Below are positions 44,345-56,611 of a DNA stretch of 64,000 bases, one piece after another. Position 1 is the first letter of the stretch. Every line of letters starts with the position of its first letter. A model generated the notes under the pieces. It did no database searches and was not told the origin of the DNA. It saw nothing but the letters and a program-made list of their open reading frames with translations. Position numbers and translations under genes: made by a program. The stretch is from Imbricaverruca yamaguchii (lineage: Eukaryota; Arthropoda; Thecostraca; Neoverrucidae), in contig JAOTOL010001563.1 of NCBI GenBank assembly GCA_034440575.1, forward strand, positions 62,001-126,000, in the 5' to 3' direction.

Positions 44345-47025
44345 AGGTGGGTGAGCTGTGTTGTGCGAGGCGGCCATTCCAGTCCAGTAGTGAGCGTGGG
44401 TACGAGGCGGGCATTCCAGTAGTGAGCGGGGGTACGAGGCGGGCATTCCAGTGGTGAGCGGGGGTACGAGGCGGGCATTCCAGTAGTGAGCGGGGGTACG
44501 AGGCGGGCATTCCAGTGGTGAGCGGGGGTACGAGGCGGGCATTCCAGTGGTGAGCGGGGGTACGAGGCGGCCATTCCAGTCCAGTAGTGAGCGGGGGTAC
44601 GAGGCGGGCATTCCAGTGGTGAGCGGGGGTACGAGGCGGCCATTCCAGTCCAGTGGTGAGCGGGGGTACGAGGCGGCCATTCCAGTCCAGTAGTGAGCGT
44701 GGGTACGAGGCGGGCATTCCAGTAGTGAGCGGGGGTACGAGGCGGCCATTCCAGTGGTGAGCGGGGGGTACGAGGCGGGCATTCCAGTGGTGAGCGGGGG
44801 TACGAGGCGGCCATTCCAGTCCAGTAGTGAGCGGGGGTACGAGGCGGGCATTCCAGTGGTGAGCGGGGGTACGAGGCGGCCATTCCAATCCAGTAGTGAG
44901 CGGGGGTACGAGGCGGCCATTCCAGTCCAGTGGTGAGCCGGGGTACGAGGCGGCCATTCCAGTCCAGTGGTGAGCGGGGGTACGAGGCGGCCATTCCAGT
45001 AGTGAGCGGGGGTACGAGGCGGCCATTCCAGTAGTGAGCGGGGGTACGAGGCGGCCATTCCAGTAGTGAGCGGGGGTACGAGGCGGCCATTCCAGTGCAG
45101 TGGTGAGCGGGGGTACGAGGCGGCCATTCCAGTCCAGTGGTGAGCGGGGGTACGAGGCGGCCATTCCAGTCCAGTGGTGAGCGGGGGTACGAGGCGGCCA
45201 TTCCAGTAGTGAGCGGGGGTACGAGGCGGCCATTCCAGTCCAGTAGTGAGCGGGGGTACGAGGCGGCCATTCCAGTCCAGTGGTGAGCTGGGGTACGAGG
45301 CAGCCATTCCAGTCCAGTAGTGAGCGGGGGGTACGAGGCGGGCATTCCAGTGGTGAGCGGGGATACGAGGCGGCCATTCCAATCCAGTAGTGAGCGGGGG
45401 TACGAGGCGGCCATTCCAGTCCAGTGGTGAGCCGGGGTACGAGGCGGCCATTCCAGTCCAGTGGTGAGCGGGGGTACGAGGCGGCCATTCCAGTAGTGAG
45501 CGGGGGTACGAGGCGGCCATTCCAGTAGTAAGCGGGGTACGAGGCGGCCATTCCAGTAGTGAGCGGGGGTACGAGGCGGCCATTCCAGTGCAGTGGTGAG
45601 CGGGGGTACGAGGCGGCCATTCCAGTCCAGTGGTGAGCGGGGGGTACGAGGCGGCCATTCCAGTAGTGAGCGGGGGGTACGAGGCGGCCATTCCAGTCCA
45701 GTAGTGAGCGGGGGTACGAGGCGGCCATTCCAGTCCAGTAGTGAGCTGGGGTACGAGGCGGCCATTCCAGTCCAGTGGTGAGCGGGGGTACGAGGCGGCC
45801 AGTCCAGTGGTGAGCGGGGGTACGAGGCGGCCATTCCAGTCCAGTGGTGAGCGGGGGTACGAGGCGGCCATTCCAGTCCAGTGGTGAGCTGGGGTACGAA
45901 GCGGCCATTCCAGTAGTGAGCGGGGGTACGAGGCGGCCATTCCAGTAGTGAGCGGGGGTACGAGGCGGCCATTCCAGTCCAGTAGTGAGCGGGGGTACGA
46001 GGCGGCCATTCCAGTCCAGTAGTGAGCGGGGGTACGAGGCGGCCATTCCAGTAGTGAGCGGGGGTACGAGGGCGGCCATTCCATCCAGTGGTGAGCGGGG
46101 GTACGAGGCGGCCATTCCAGTGGTGAGCGGGGGTACGAGGCGGCCATTCCAGTGGTGAGCGGGGGTACGAGGCGGCCATTCCAGTGGTGAGCGGGGGTAC
46201 GAGGCGGCCATTCCAGTAGTGAGCGGGGGTACGAGGCGGCCATTCCAGTCCAGTGGTGAGCGGGGGTACGAGGCGGCCATTCCAGTCCAGTGGTGAGCGG
46301 GGGTACGAGGCGGCCATTCCAGTAGTGAGCGGGGGTACGAGGCGGCCATTTCCAGTAGTGAGCGGGGGTACGAGGCGGCCATTCCAGTCCAGTAGTGAGC
46401 GGGGGTACGAGGCGGCCATTCCAGTCCAGTAGTGAGCGGGGGTACGAGGCGGCCATTCCAGTAGTGAGCGGGGGTACGAGGCGGCCATTCCAGTAGTGAG
46501 CGGGGTACGAGGCGGCCATTCAGTGGTGGGGGGGTACGAGGCGGCCATTCCATCCAGTGGTGAGCGGGGGTACGAGGCGGCCATTTCCAGTGGTGAGCGG
46601 GGGTACGAGGCGGCCATTCCAGTAGTGAGCGGGGGTACGAGGCGGCCATTCCAGTCCAGTAGTGAGCGGGGTGCGGGGGTACGAGGCGGCCATTCCAGTC
46701 CAGTGGTGAGCGGGGGTACGAGGCGGCCATTCCAGTAGTGAGCGGGGGTGCGAGGCGGCCATTCCAGTGGTGAGCGGGGGTACGAGGCGGCTTCCAGTCC
46801 AGTGGTGAGCGGGGGTACGAGGCGGCCATTCCAGTGGTGAGTGGGGGGTACGAGGCGGCCATTCCAGTGGTGAGCGGGGGTACGAGGCGGCCATTCCAGT
46901 GGTGAGCGGGGGTACGAGGCGGCCATTCAGTCCAGTGGTGAGCGGGGGTACGAGGCGGCCAGTGTCCAGTGGTGAGCTGGGACGGGCGGCCATTCCAGTA
47001 GTGAGCGGGGGTACGACATGGACGG
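44345..47025. repeat. 32/37-bp minisatellite, about 78 copies
   Basis: The unit is gtgagcgggggtacgaggcg + gccattccagt (32 bp with the linker) or with an extra tccag (37 bp). The two lengths alternate irregularly. Early copies carry gggcattcc and later ones ggccattcc. One-base changes in the G run shift frames. Three - strand ORFs of 731-1168 codons come only from this array. Confidence 0.96.
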
Positions 47026-47692
47026 CCATGGGCAGTGTGGCAGTGTGGCTGACGGTGGGCAGTGTGGCAGTGTGGCTGACGGTGGGCAGTGTGGCAGTGT
47101 GGCTGACGGTGGGCAGTGTGGCAGTGTGGCTGACGGTGGGCAGTGGCAGTAGTGAGCTGGGACGGGCGGGCAGTGTGCCAGTTAGTGGGAGTGTGGCAGT
47201 AGTGGCTGACGGTGGGCAGTGTGGCAGTGTGGCTGACGGTGGGCAGTGTGGCAGTGTGGCTGACGGTGGGCAGTGTGGCAGTAGTGGCTGACGGTGGGCA
47301 GTGTGGTAGTGTGGCTGACGGTGGGCAGTGTGGCAGTAGTGGCTGACGGTGGGCAGTGTGGCAGTGTGGCTGACGGGTGGGCAGTGTGGCAGTGTGGCTG
47401 ACGGTGGGCAGTGTGGCAGTGTGGCTGACGGTGGGCAGTGTGGCAGTGTGGCTGACGGTGGGCAGTGTGGCAGTGTGGCTGACGGTGGGCAGTGTGGCAG
47501 TGTGGCTGACGGTGGGCAGTGTGGCAGTGTGGCTGACGGTGGGCAGTGTGGCAGTGTGGCTGACGGTGGGCAGTGTGGCAGTGTGGCTGACGGTGGGCAG
47601 TGTGGCAGTGTGGCTGACGGTGGGCAGTGTGGTAGTGTGGCTGACGGTGGGCAGTGTGGCAGTGTGGCTGACGGTGGGCAGTGTGGCCATGA
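47026..47692. repeat. 27-bp minisatellite, first locus
   Basis: About 24 copies of gcagtgtggcagtgtggctg + acggtgg, directly joined to the 32/37-bp array. A hybrid stretch at 47140-47180 mixes both unit types (gtagtgagctgggacgggcgg). Confidence 0.95.
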
Positions 47693-47714
47693 CCCGGGCC
47701 GGTCGGCCCATGTA

Positions 47715-47733
47715 AGGCACTAGGGCAGTGCCT
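47715..47733. repeat. Small hairpin just after the 27-bp array
   Basis: aaggcact-agggc-agtgcct: 7-bp perfect arms about 20 bp beyond the last unit. Confidence 0.5.
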
Positions 47734-47734
47734 C

Positions 47735-49225
47735 ACCTGAGTAAAGCTGGGATTTTAAAAATGTTATTTTCGTTCATATGATGCTTTCAACCACTAGAAA
47801 ATAGCAAAGTTGAAAACCCGAACACAAATATGCATTAGTCACGCGTAATTATAGTGAGAATAGAAGTTCACATTTATATCTTAGCTTCAAAACAACTCTA
47901 ACACCAGTCGGCAAAGGCATTCCTCTAGAAAATATCACCATATATTCGCGTTCGTTTCATAACAAACGCAGGGAAAGCGGCCTTTTTGGATTTGTGTCCA
48001 GTCCTGGGTACTAATACTCAAGCCCATTCTACTCCTAATGGAGACCACCGTGTGAGGGACACCTTTGAGGTACATCGGGCTATGTTGCGCACAAAAATGT
48101 TCCCATTGATTTGTGAAAATAGTGGAATGTGCGGAATTGTGGGGCACGAGCAAGTTACCTACCCACCCACTTAGGTAGGCTCTGGAAGTGGCAAATATTG
48201 GAACTGAAAGCCTAACGAGCAAGTCTGTTAGTGACCAGTGGACTCTTACTAGGCTTTCATATAATGCTTAGTCATCTATGTAAATTCCATGCATTCACTA
48301 ATGTGACTGGACGGACGTATCAGTCAAGCCAATACAAAAACGGCCTGCTTTGGAGCAAACATGTTCTTCAATCTCAAATTATACAAAGCCTAGTTGCATT
48401 TTATGAAAGTGTTGCTCTGAGCCCATACTTAGGTTAGGCACCTACTAAGCTTTCCAAATCCAATGGATTTGGAAATGCAAGATTTATTTTTACTTTGTCA
48501 TACCAAACGACTAAAAAACAAACTTTTTGAGTCTGCACAATGCATGCAATTTGGATAAATGTGCAGAAGAAACCCCTAGGTCACTTTTGGTTAAACAAAG
48601 ATGTATTTCCAGTGTCTTTATGTAATATGAAATAATTGTTCCTTAATCCCTTTAGGAAATAAATATTTTTGTACATATGCACTTCGAGCTGTACTTATAT
48701 CTCAATATATGCAGCAGCCATTTAATGAATAAAGAAATATTATTGTGCTTTAAGGTGGTACGAAACAAGTTTTTATTTAATTATTTTAATTTTTTTTTAA
48801 GTAAACGAATTCTTTCGTTTATATTAAATAGCGTAGATTCCTGATCATGAGATTCATGATCATGATTCCTGATCCTGATCTGAATGTCCTCGAATCTCTA
48901 CACATACGTAATCTACGGCCGCAACTAAACACGCAAACGACGTCTTGGTATATCACATAAAATTACAAAAACATAAATTCTACTTTATGTATTACGCGTT
49001 ACGTTGGATATATGTCTATATATGTGCGTGCATGTATGTGTCGATATGTATATGGACTATCGGCTCGGGCTTCCTCAGAGGATTCTATCTTGACCTAGTT
49101 GATTTCTGGTTAGGAGTTTCTTGAAGTGTCTGCACCAATGAGGATGCTTTTCTGTGATTCACGTGTATTTTTGCACGTTTTTTTTCGGTGTTTTCTTTTC
49201 AATTGTTAAACCTGCCATTTTTTAT
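47735..49225. other. AT-rich intergenic sequence, no gene found
   Basis: No exon, tRNA or tandem array. A cluster of short overlapping palindromes (cctgatcatgagattcatga) lies near 48840-48880. Confidence 0.45.
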
Positions 49226-49227
49226 AT

Positions 49228-49262
49228 CACTCCTGATGATGGCCCCTGGCCGAAACGTTGAG
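49228..49262 (+). ncRNA. Hammerhead-like ribozyme core motif
   Basis: CTGATGA (49233-49239), a 4-bp GGCC/GGCC stem with a short loop, then GAAAC (49252-49256). This is the conserved core order of hammerhead ribozymes, which occur in Penelope-like and other retroelements of animals. I could not find a matching third strand ending in the cleavage-site UH, so activity is doubtful and the motif may be a half or degenerate ribozyme. It directly precedes a foldback-arm copy. Confidence 0.3.
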
Positions 49263-49350
49263 TAATATAGCATAATCCCTAACGCTACTTTTGATGTAAA
49301 CTCAGCACCTCCTGGTATATTGAGGGTCGTACATTTCGACTCACGCAATA
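49258..49350. mobile_element. Solo arm of the foldback element seen at 28851-29086
   Basis: Starting gttgagtaatatagcataat and ending tacatttcgactcacgcaata, it matches 28989-29083 with a 5-bp deletion (gatgtaaactc for gatgttgagtaaactc) and a few substitutions. No inverted partner is next to it. Confidence 0.8.
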
Positions 49351-49659
49351 TGCTATGTTACCTGACTCAAAGCAATCTTTTTGGTGTTGGCACAGAAAAT
49401 GAGTGGTCCTTTCATCTTAGTCACATTCATAAACATTGCATTGATGTGACAAATTCCAAGATTCATAAAATCATCCTGTAACAAATTTACCATAAAAATT
49501 TACCAAGACCAATATAAAAATAATTCAAATATCATCTTAAACAACCGCAGAAAGAAATCATCCTTCATGTCACTTCACCAAAATATTGGAAGTATGCACA
49601 AAAAGCGTTTTGTGTGCGGCAGCATATATTAAAGAATGATGTAATATTACAATATAAAT

Positions 49660-49690
49660 GTAACCTGACCTAACCTGACCTAGCCTAACA
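49660..49690. repeat. Degenerate CCTRA pentamer run
   Basis: cctgacctaacctgacctag + cctaac: a 5-bp period of CCTGA/CCTAA/CCTAG. Similar runs lie at 50829-50860 and 62659-62688. They resemble interstitial copies of the arthropod telomere repeat TTAGG/CCTAA but are imperfect. Confidence 0.5.
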
Positions 49691-49902
49691 TTATCTTCTG
49701 ATGATAGATCATTCAAGCCCACTGATATTGGATCACCTAATCCTACTGATGTTGGATCACCTAATATCACTATATCACTGGAGTATCATCATTGTATCAA
49801 TGTATCATCTGCAGTATCGACGCTAGGTGACATGATTAAAAAAAGAAGAAGAATATCTTGCATATATATCATTTCCCAATGAAATGGCACCTAAAGACGC
49901 TG

Positions 49903-50240
49903 AAGGTGGGCAGTGTGGCCATGTGGCTGACGGTGGGCAGTGTGGCCATGTGGCTGACGGTGGGCAGTGTGGCCATGTGGCTGACGGTGGGCAATGTGGC
50001 CATGTGGCTGACGGTGGGCAATGTGGCCATGTGGCTGACGGTGGGCAGTGTGGTCATGGCGCTGACGATGGGCAGTGAAGCCATAACGCTGACGGTGGGC
50101 AGTGTGGCCATGTGGCTGACGGTGGGGAGTGTGGCCAGGTGGCTGACGGTGGGCAGTGTGCCCATGTGGCTGACGGTGGGCAATGTGGCCATGTGGCTGA
50201 CGGTGGGCAGTGTGGCCATGACGCTGACGGTGGGCAGTGA
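49903..50240. repeat. 27-bp minisatellite, second locus
   Basis: About 12.5 copies of gcagtgtggccatgtggctg + acggtgg. It is the same unit as at 47026-47692 except ccatg for cagtg. The two arrays are separated by 2.2 kb of unrelated sequence. Confidence 0.95.
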
Positions 50241-50244
50241 CACA

Positions 50245-53210
50245 CTCCTCTGGACTTATTGGCATCCAGCGTAAAGATATTCTTCCAGTGGGCAGGGGCA
50301 GATTGATAATTCTAGCACCGGGAAGACGACGATTAAGTTTTTAGGCATAGTGCAAAATGAAATATTGAGCAAAAATTGAATCACAAAACCATGTGTGAGA
50401 AGAGAATGGTACCATTTTAATAGTAAAAATGACGAAAAATGTCATCGCATTTCCATTATCAGGTATTGACTTTAAACAGTGAGCCTCTCTGCGCAGCACT
50501 GTCCATTTTAAAAAGACGACCACTGTGAAATTAACCTAACAATCATTCCGTACTTTCCAATGAAACGTGAGATTGTCATAGAAATGCCGTATCTCTCTTC
50601 ACGGATGACTTCGTGGTAACACCTCCGAATGCAAAGGTACAATTTCTATATAGCAAATAATTAATGGGTAAGTGAAATGAACGGAGTCTTGATATAGAAA
50701 TGTGCACCATGCCGTAAGAGAAATGAACAGGAGATCGAAGTACAGCGAGTTTTTAATTTTCTCTCATGTCTTGGAGGCAATCAAGCGACAAAAATGAAAC
50801 AAAAGTCTGTGCAGACGATTGGCTACGTAGCCTAACCTTACCTAGCCTAGCCTAACCAAGTTGTGCAGACAATTACAGCTGTTTTTCTTTTTATCTTGCT
50901 GGATAATGTTGCGATGGCTCCCGTGCTTGCCATGCTAGCCCTAATGTCACATGGCGTGTACATTAAAGCGTAAAGCTAGCAGCTTACAAATGTTCACAAC
51001 GAATCTATTTAGCAATTATTGTAGTTGGTCTCGGCAACAAATTGCCTTTCATAAGCATAAACTGTATTAAAAACGCTCACTCCCTTTCAACTGTGCCGAA
51101 ACTAGCTGAAAAACCCCAACATTTAAAGTGCTAAGATTCATTGAATGCAAGAAACTCGCTAGACCAGGTGACTAATGTTATTGTTAGAGCGCGGTCTTCT
51201 TCGTTTGTTCAAGCATGACGTCCAGCACATTTTCCCCAGGCCAACCTTTCCCAGGGGGTAGCAGCAGCTGGGGGGGGGAGAGGTTCGGCGGTGACCTCTG
51301 GCGACACAGGGAGGATGAAGCATGTTCCGCGGTAATCTTGTAGACGGGCAGCACGCTCCGGCGATACGACCTCGCCGCTGTCACTGGAGTGAGTTACGTC
51401 CTCTGTTCGCCGCACACCAGGACCGGCGACTGGCCGGGAGACACGTGCCCGCATTTGCCAACCACGGCCGCAGAGGCTGACACCATTAGCACGTGATCGC
51501 TGCTGGGTCTGAGACTCCGCTGGCAGGCTGCAGCAGCAGTTGGGAAAGAAAGCCCTCGTGGCAGCTCCTCGGCTCAACTACGACCCCTGCTGAAATTGTG
51601 ACCTTCTAACCCGCATGCGATCTTTTAGCATGCATGTCGGCATTTTACTCGCATTTGACCTTTTGACCTGCACGTCAGCTTGCGGACGACCGCCGACATC
51701 CTCACGCTGGACAGCCGACGGGCAACTGTACCGTACAGCTAAAGATGCAGTGTCGTGCCTGTGCAGGTCATTTTACACCGCTTCAGTGTGCGTGCCTACA
51801 TATCTTTGGACATATTCACAATTTTGTTCATGATTGATAAAAACCTCAAAGGAAATGATGGTCGGATGATTTCAAGAGTAGGCAGGTAAGGGTCTGTAAA
51901 ATTGATGTAAAGTAGATCAGTTGGCGACGATGGTGTGGCCCTGCTCATACCCGGCTCGTACCAGCATTGTTTGTTCCCCCCCCCCTCCCGATATGGTCTC
52001 GAGTAGGAGCACCTGCAGGGCGCTCTGGACAGGCCGACCCTGGCTGCTGCTGACCGTCGCGGCCATAGATACAGCCAGGGTCGGTGTGCTATCGGCAGGC
52101 AATGGTCAAGTGTGATGTCCTCGTCAACTGACCTTTACGGTGACCACTGAGTGTCAGGTGTACGGTGGGGGGGGGGGGTCGTCACGGCGCTGGGAAGTTC
52201 TGCCACATTTGGCGTCAGCGTGACTCGACTCCCACCTCCCCTAAGCTATACTCTCATGGAAGCAGATGCTGCACCGTATCAGAGCTGCTTCACTCCCTCC
52301 TCCATCCCGAGATGTGCCAAGTAACTCAAGCGAGACCTCTCACACCAGTGCTTGGGCCAACTGCCAAACTGCTTCAGTCGCCACAATGGTACGCCTTCCT
52401 TCCCTCCAAACGTTTCCCATCAGCACATTTTCTCGTACTTTATTGCCGATTCAGCAGACACTTCTGCAATTCGAGGGCATATGTAAGGAAGAACAAGGTC
52501 ATATCAGGACAGATGTACATATGGCGACTATGTGTAAGCATATGCACGTAAGCGCGACTGAATACAGCCGGGATACATGGAGCGTTCACCTGGATGTAAT
52601 AACTTATAAAACTACGATTGTGCGCATGATAAATGAAGGGGGCATAAATGTATAAATTACAAATATGCATAATCGTAAGTGTACGAAAACTCAAACATAT
52701 GTGAGGAAATGAATGTGTTGAAATATTCTGGTCCCGACTGTCACAGTCGCAAGATGTATCTCTTTAATTTCTTGACTCCGGAAGATGCAAAAAGCAATAC
52801 AAATTGTATGCCTTGCCTGGAAAAATTGTATTGGTTTGAAGTTAATTTACCTCACATTGTTACCCTATTCATGTGAATGCTTCTTGTACTTGATTTTTTT
52901 GCCTTTCTTTGGTCGTAATTGCGCCTGCACGATTAGAACATAGCAATTACGTAAGATATGTGCCATATAAATATACGTACATATACACACATATATATCT
53001 GTATATATATGCATATATTTGTATATATACATAACGTGATATAACACAATATACTATAATATAATATAATGGCTGACAAGTTTTCCCACCGGTTAGTTTT
53101 CGCCAGTTGCAGCCGCGGTTGAAACATTTCTCCCAAGACTAATTTGCGCCACCTAAAACTAGTCTTGATAAAACTAGCTAAGATGGCCAAAAGATCAGCA
53201 TGTTTTGACC
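50245..53210. other. Intergenic sequence, no gene found
   Basis: Contains a poly(G) run near 51268, a C run near 51977 and a G run near 52168, and (TA)-rich sequence near 52990-53075. The frames at 51209-51577 (-) and 52165-52655 (+) lack recognisable domains and are not called. Confidence 0.4.
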
Positions 53211-53214
53211 ACTT

Positions 53215-53430
53215 TCTGATGCTAATCATGTTCTGCTATCATTAGTCATACAGCCATAAATTCATAAAGTGTTTCGACTTCAAGGGCATCATCCATATTA
53301 ACCTGATATAACCCTTTAACAATTTTATGCGTTTCAATCATATCACCTCTTAATCTATGCCCAAGTCGGTACTTGGCTTATGCCATAAGCCTTTCTCAAT
53401 ATTATACGTTATATAGTCCACCGACGAGTC
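53215..53430 (-). pseudogene. CR1-like LINE fragment, decayed
   Basis: Read on the - strand: RLRGDMIETHKIVKGLYQVN, then MDDALEVETLYEFMAV. It matches the conserved R..RGD.IE..KI.KG segment that lies just upstream of the FF..RVV..WN.LP motif in CR1-like LINEs. It ends about where the 29125 fragment begins in the protein, so both may come from one family. Neighbouring frames upstream are broken. Confidence 0.7.
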
Positions 53431-53804
53431 TAGAAGCTTAACTAGGATTCTATCTCTTTCTAGCATATCTACATCTTTTTATGTATGCCTCTACGCCTGT
53501 GCAAAATATTGAAGTCATATAAATTAATCACATATTGTTAGCAATATGTGACATGTCTGGGGCAGGGTCGGGCTGGGGACGGACTACATCCAGAGCAGAC
53601 TTGGTTGTCCCAGATAGGGTACGGTCCTCAGTATGTGCAGCAGAACGTGTACGGGTGTTAGGAAGGCTGGGCTCAGAAGTCTCGGTCGACTCGGAACTCT
53701 GATGTCCAGCGATTGATTGTCAGTCCGGTGATTGTCGGACCATTGTCGTAACTTTGTCAGAGCTGCTGCTGTTCTTCATGTCGAAATAATCCGTCGGCGA
53801 AGTG

Positions 53805-54065
53805 GTGAGCCTAGCTGGCCGGCGGTCAGCCAGGCTCCGAGCTGACCGGGCTCCGAGCTGACCGGGCAGTCAGCCAGGCTCCGAGCTGGCCGGGCTCCGA
53901 GCTGACCGGGCTCCGAGCTGACCGGGCGGTCAGCCAGGCTCCGAGCTGGCTGGGCGGTCAGCCAGGCTCCGAGCTGGCTGAGCGGTCAGCCAGGCTCCGA
54001 GCCGGCTCCGAGCTGGCCGGGCGGTCAGCCAGGCTCCGAGCTGACCGGGCGGTCAGCCAGGCTCG
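53805..54065. repeat. Compound repeat of gtcagccaggctccgagctg units
   Basis: About ten irregular copies of ggctccgagctgaccgggc and ggcggtcagccaggctccga pieces, units about 17-27 bp, not strictly periodic. Confidence 0.85.
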
Positions 54066-54310
54066 TCTTCCCAGCTGTCAAGTGTCCGAATGCGGAAGCG
54101 TCACGCCCCTCTCTGGACCAATCACAGTCGAGCCCGGGGCACGACGTTGCAAGTCGGCGGCCGCTGGGCGGCGCGGCGAATCAGCCGCAGCGGCGCCCGT
54201 CGTCTCGGATCGCGCCACGTCTGGCAGCAGATATCGGCCAAAGCACGCCCGATCAACCAGAAACAGCTCGCCGACCAGAGCCAAGGTTCGATTGGTCAAG
54301 GTCGGAGATG
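54066..54310. other. GC-rich segment with two CCAAT-box-like motifs
   Basis: accaatca at 54117 and its inverse gattggtc at 54290 in a CpG-rich stretch between two arrays. This is promoter-like composition, but no exon was found next to it. Confidence 0.2.
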
Positions 54311-54317
54311 CCGTCCC

Positions 54318-56435
54318 AGGCAGACCGCGTGACCGATACATACCCCGCCGTCCCAGGCGGACCGCGTGACCGATACACACCCTACCGTCCCAGGCGGACC
54401 GCGTGACCGATACACACCCCACCGTCCCAGGCGGACCGCGTGACCGATACATACCCCACCGTCCCAGGCGGACCGCGTGACCGATACACACCCCACCGTC
54501 CCCAGCGGACCGCGTGACCGATACACACCCCACCGTCGCTGGCGGACCGCGTGACCGATACATACCCCGCCGTCCCAGGCGGACCGCGTGACCGATACAT
54601 ACCCCGCCGTCCCAGGCGGACCGCGTGACCGATACATGCCCCGCCGTCCCAGGCGGACCGCGTGACCGATACATACCCCGCCGTCCCAGGCGGATCGCGT
54701 GACCGATACATACCCCGCCGTCCCAGGCGGACCGCGTGACCGATACATACCCCGCCGTCCCAGGCGGACCGCGTGACCGATGCACACCCCACCGTCCCAG
54801 GCGGACCGCGTGACCGATACATGCCCCGCCGTCCCAGGCGGACCGCGTGACCGATACATACCCCGCCGTCCCAGGCGGACCGCGTGACCGATACACACCC
54901 CACCGTCCCCAGCGGACCGCGTGACCGATACACACCCCACCGTCGCTGGCGGACCGCGTGACCTATACATACCCCGCCGTCCCCAGCGGACCGCGTGACC
55001 GATACATACCCCACCGTCCCAGGCGGACCGCGTGACCGATACACACCCTACCGTCCCAGGCGGACCGCGTGACCGATACATACCCCACCGTCCCAGGCGG
55101 ACCGCGTGACCGATACATAACCCGACGTCCCAGGCGGATCGCGTGACCGATACATACCCCGCCGTCCCAGGCGGACCACGTGACCGATACACACCCCACC
55201 GTCGCTGGCGGACCGCGTGACCGATACATACCCCGCCGTCCCAGGCGGGTGTGACCGATGCACACCCCACCGTCCCAGGCGGACCGCGTGACCGATACAC
55301 ACCCCACCGTCCCAGGCGGACCGCGTGACCGATACACACCCCACCGTCCCAGGCGGACCGCGTGACCGATACATACCCCGCCGTCCCAGGCGGGTGTGAC
55401 CGATGCACACCCCACCGTCCCAGGCGGACCGCGTGACCGATACACACCCCGCCGTCCCAGGCGGACCGCGTGACCGATACACACCCCACCGTCCCAGGCG
55501 GACCACGTGACCGATACACACCCCACCGTCCCAGGCGGACCGCGTGACCGATACATACCCCGCCGTCCCAGGCGGACCGCGTGACCGATACACACCCCAC
55601 CGTCCCAGGCGGACCGCGTGACCGATGCACACCCCACCGTCCCAGGCGGACCGCGTGACCGATACACACCCTACCGTCCCAGGCGGACCGCGTGACCGAT
55701 ACATACCCCGCCGTCCCAGGCGGGTGTGACCGATGCACACCCCACCGTCCCAGGCGGACCGCGTGACCGATACACACCCCGCCGTCCCAGGCGGACCGCG
55801 TGACCGATACACACCCCACCGTCCCAGGCGGACCACGTGACCGATACACACCCCACCGTCCCAGGCGGACCACGTGACCGATACACACCCCACCGTCCCC
55901 AGCGGACCGCGTGACCGATACACACCCCGCCGTCCCAGGCGGATCGCGTGACCGATACAACCCCGCCGTCCCAGGCGGACCGTGTGACCGATGCACACCC
56001 CACCGTCCCAGGCGGACCGCGTGACCGATACACACCCCACCGTCCCAGGCGGACCGCGTGACCGATACACACCCTACCGTCGCTGGCGGACCACGTGACC
56101 GATACACACCCCACCGTCCCAGGCGGACCACGTGGCCGATACACACCCCACCGTCCCAGGCGGACCGTGTGACCGATGCACACCCCACCGTCCCAGGCGG
56201 ACCACGTGACCGATACACACCCCACCGTCCCAGGCGGACCGCGTGACCGATACACACCCCACCGTCGCTGGCGGACCGCGTGACCGATACACACCCCACG
56301 GTCGCCGGCGGACCACGTGACCGATACACACCCCACCGTCGCCGGCGGACCGCGTGACCGATACACACCCCACCGTCGCTGGCGGACCGCGTGACCGATA
56401 CATACCCCACCGTCGCCGGCGGACCGCGTGACCTA
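54318..56435. repeat. 37-bp minisatellite, about 57 copies
   Basis: The unit is cgtcccaggcggaccgcgtg + accgatacacaccccac. Variants: cgtcgctggcgg, cgtccccagcgg, gatacatacc, gatgcacacc, gaccacgtg, and a short form ggcgggtgtgaccg recurring at about 55245, 55390 and 55720. The - strand is open in all frames, and 3 x 37 = 111 bp makes a 37-residue period in the false 734-codon ORF. Confidence 0.96.
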
Positions 56436-56611
56436 TGCATGCCCGTCGTCAGACGCAATGACTGCCCGACACCGTAGCGATTGATGGCACCCTGTGGCAC
56501 CGTTATTGATGATACAGTGCGGCGCCGCTACTGGCACCATGTTGTACCGCTATTAATGATACCGATAGTATCGTGTGGAGCCACTTTTGATGGTATTGTG
56601 TTCAAATTATG

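Noticed and set aside
44185..47736. - strand ORFs of 731-1,168 codons
   Set aside because: These are products of the 32/37-bp and 27-bp arrays. Frames interchange as unit length varies.
51209..51577. 122-codon - strand ORF in a GC-rich stretch
   Set aside because: No domain, no splice signals that fit, and no neighbours. The GC content alone makes open frames likely.
54078..56500. - strand ORF of 734 codons with a 37-residue period
   Set aside because: It is a consequence of a 37-bp unit read three times (111 bp). The same sequence is open in all frames.
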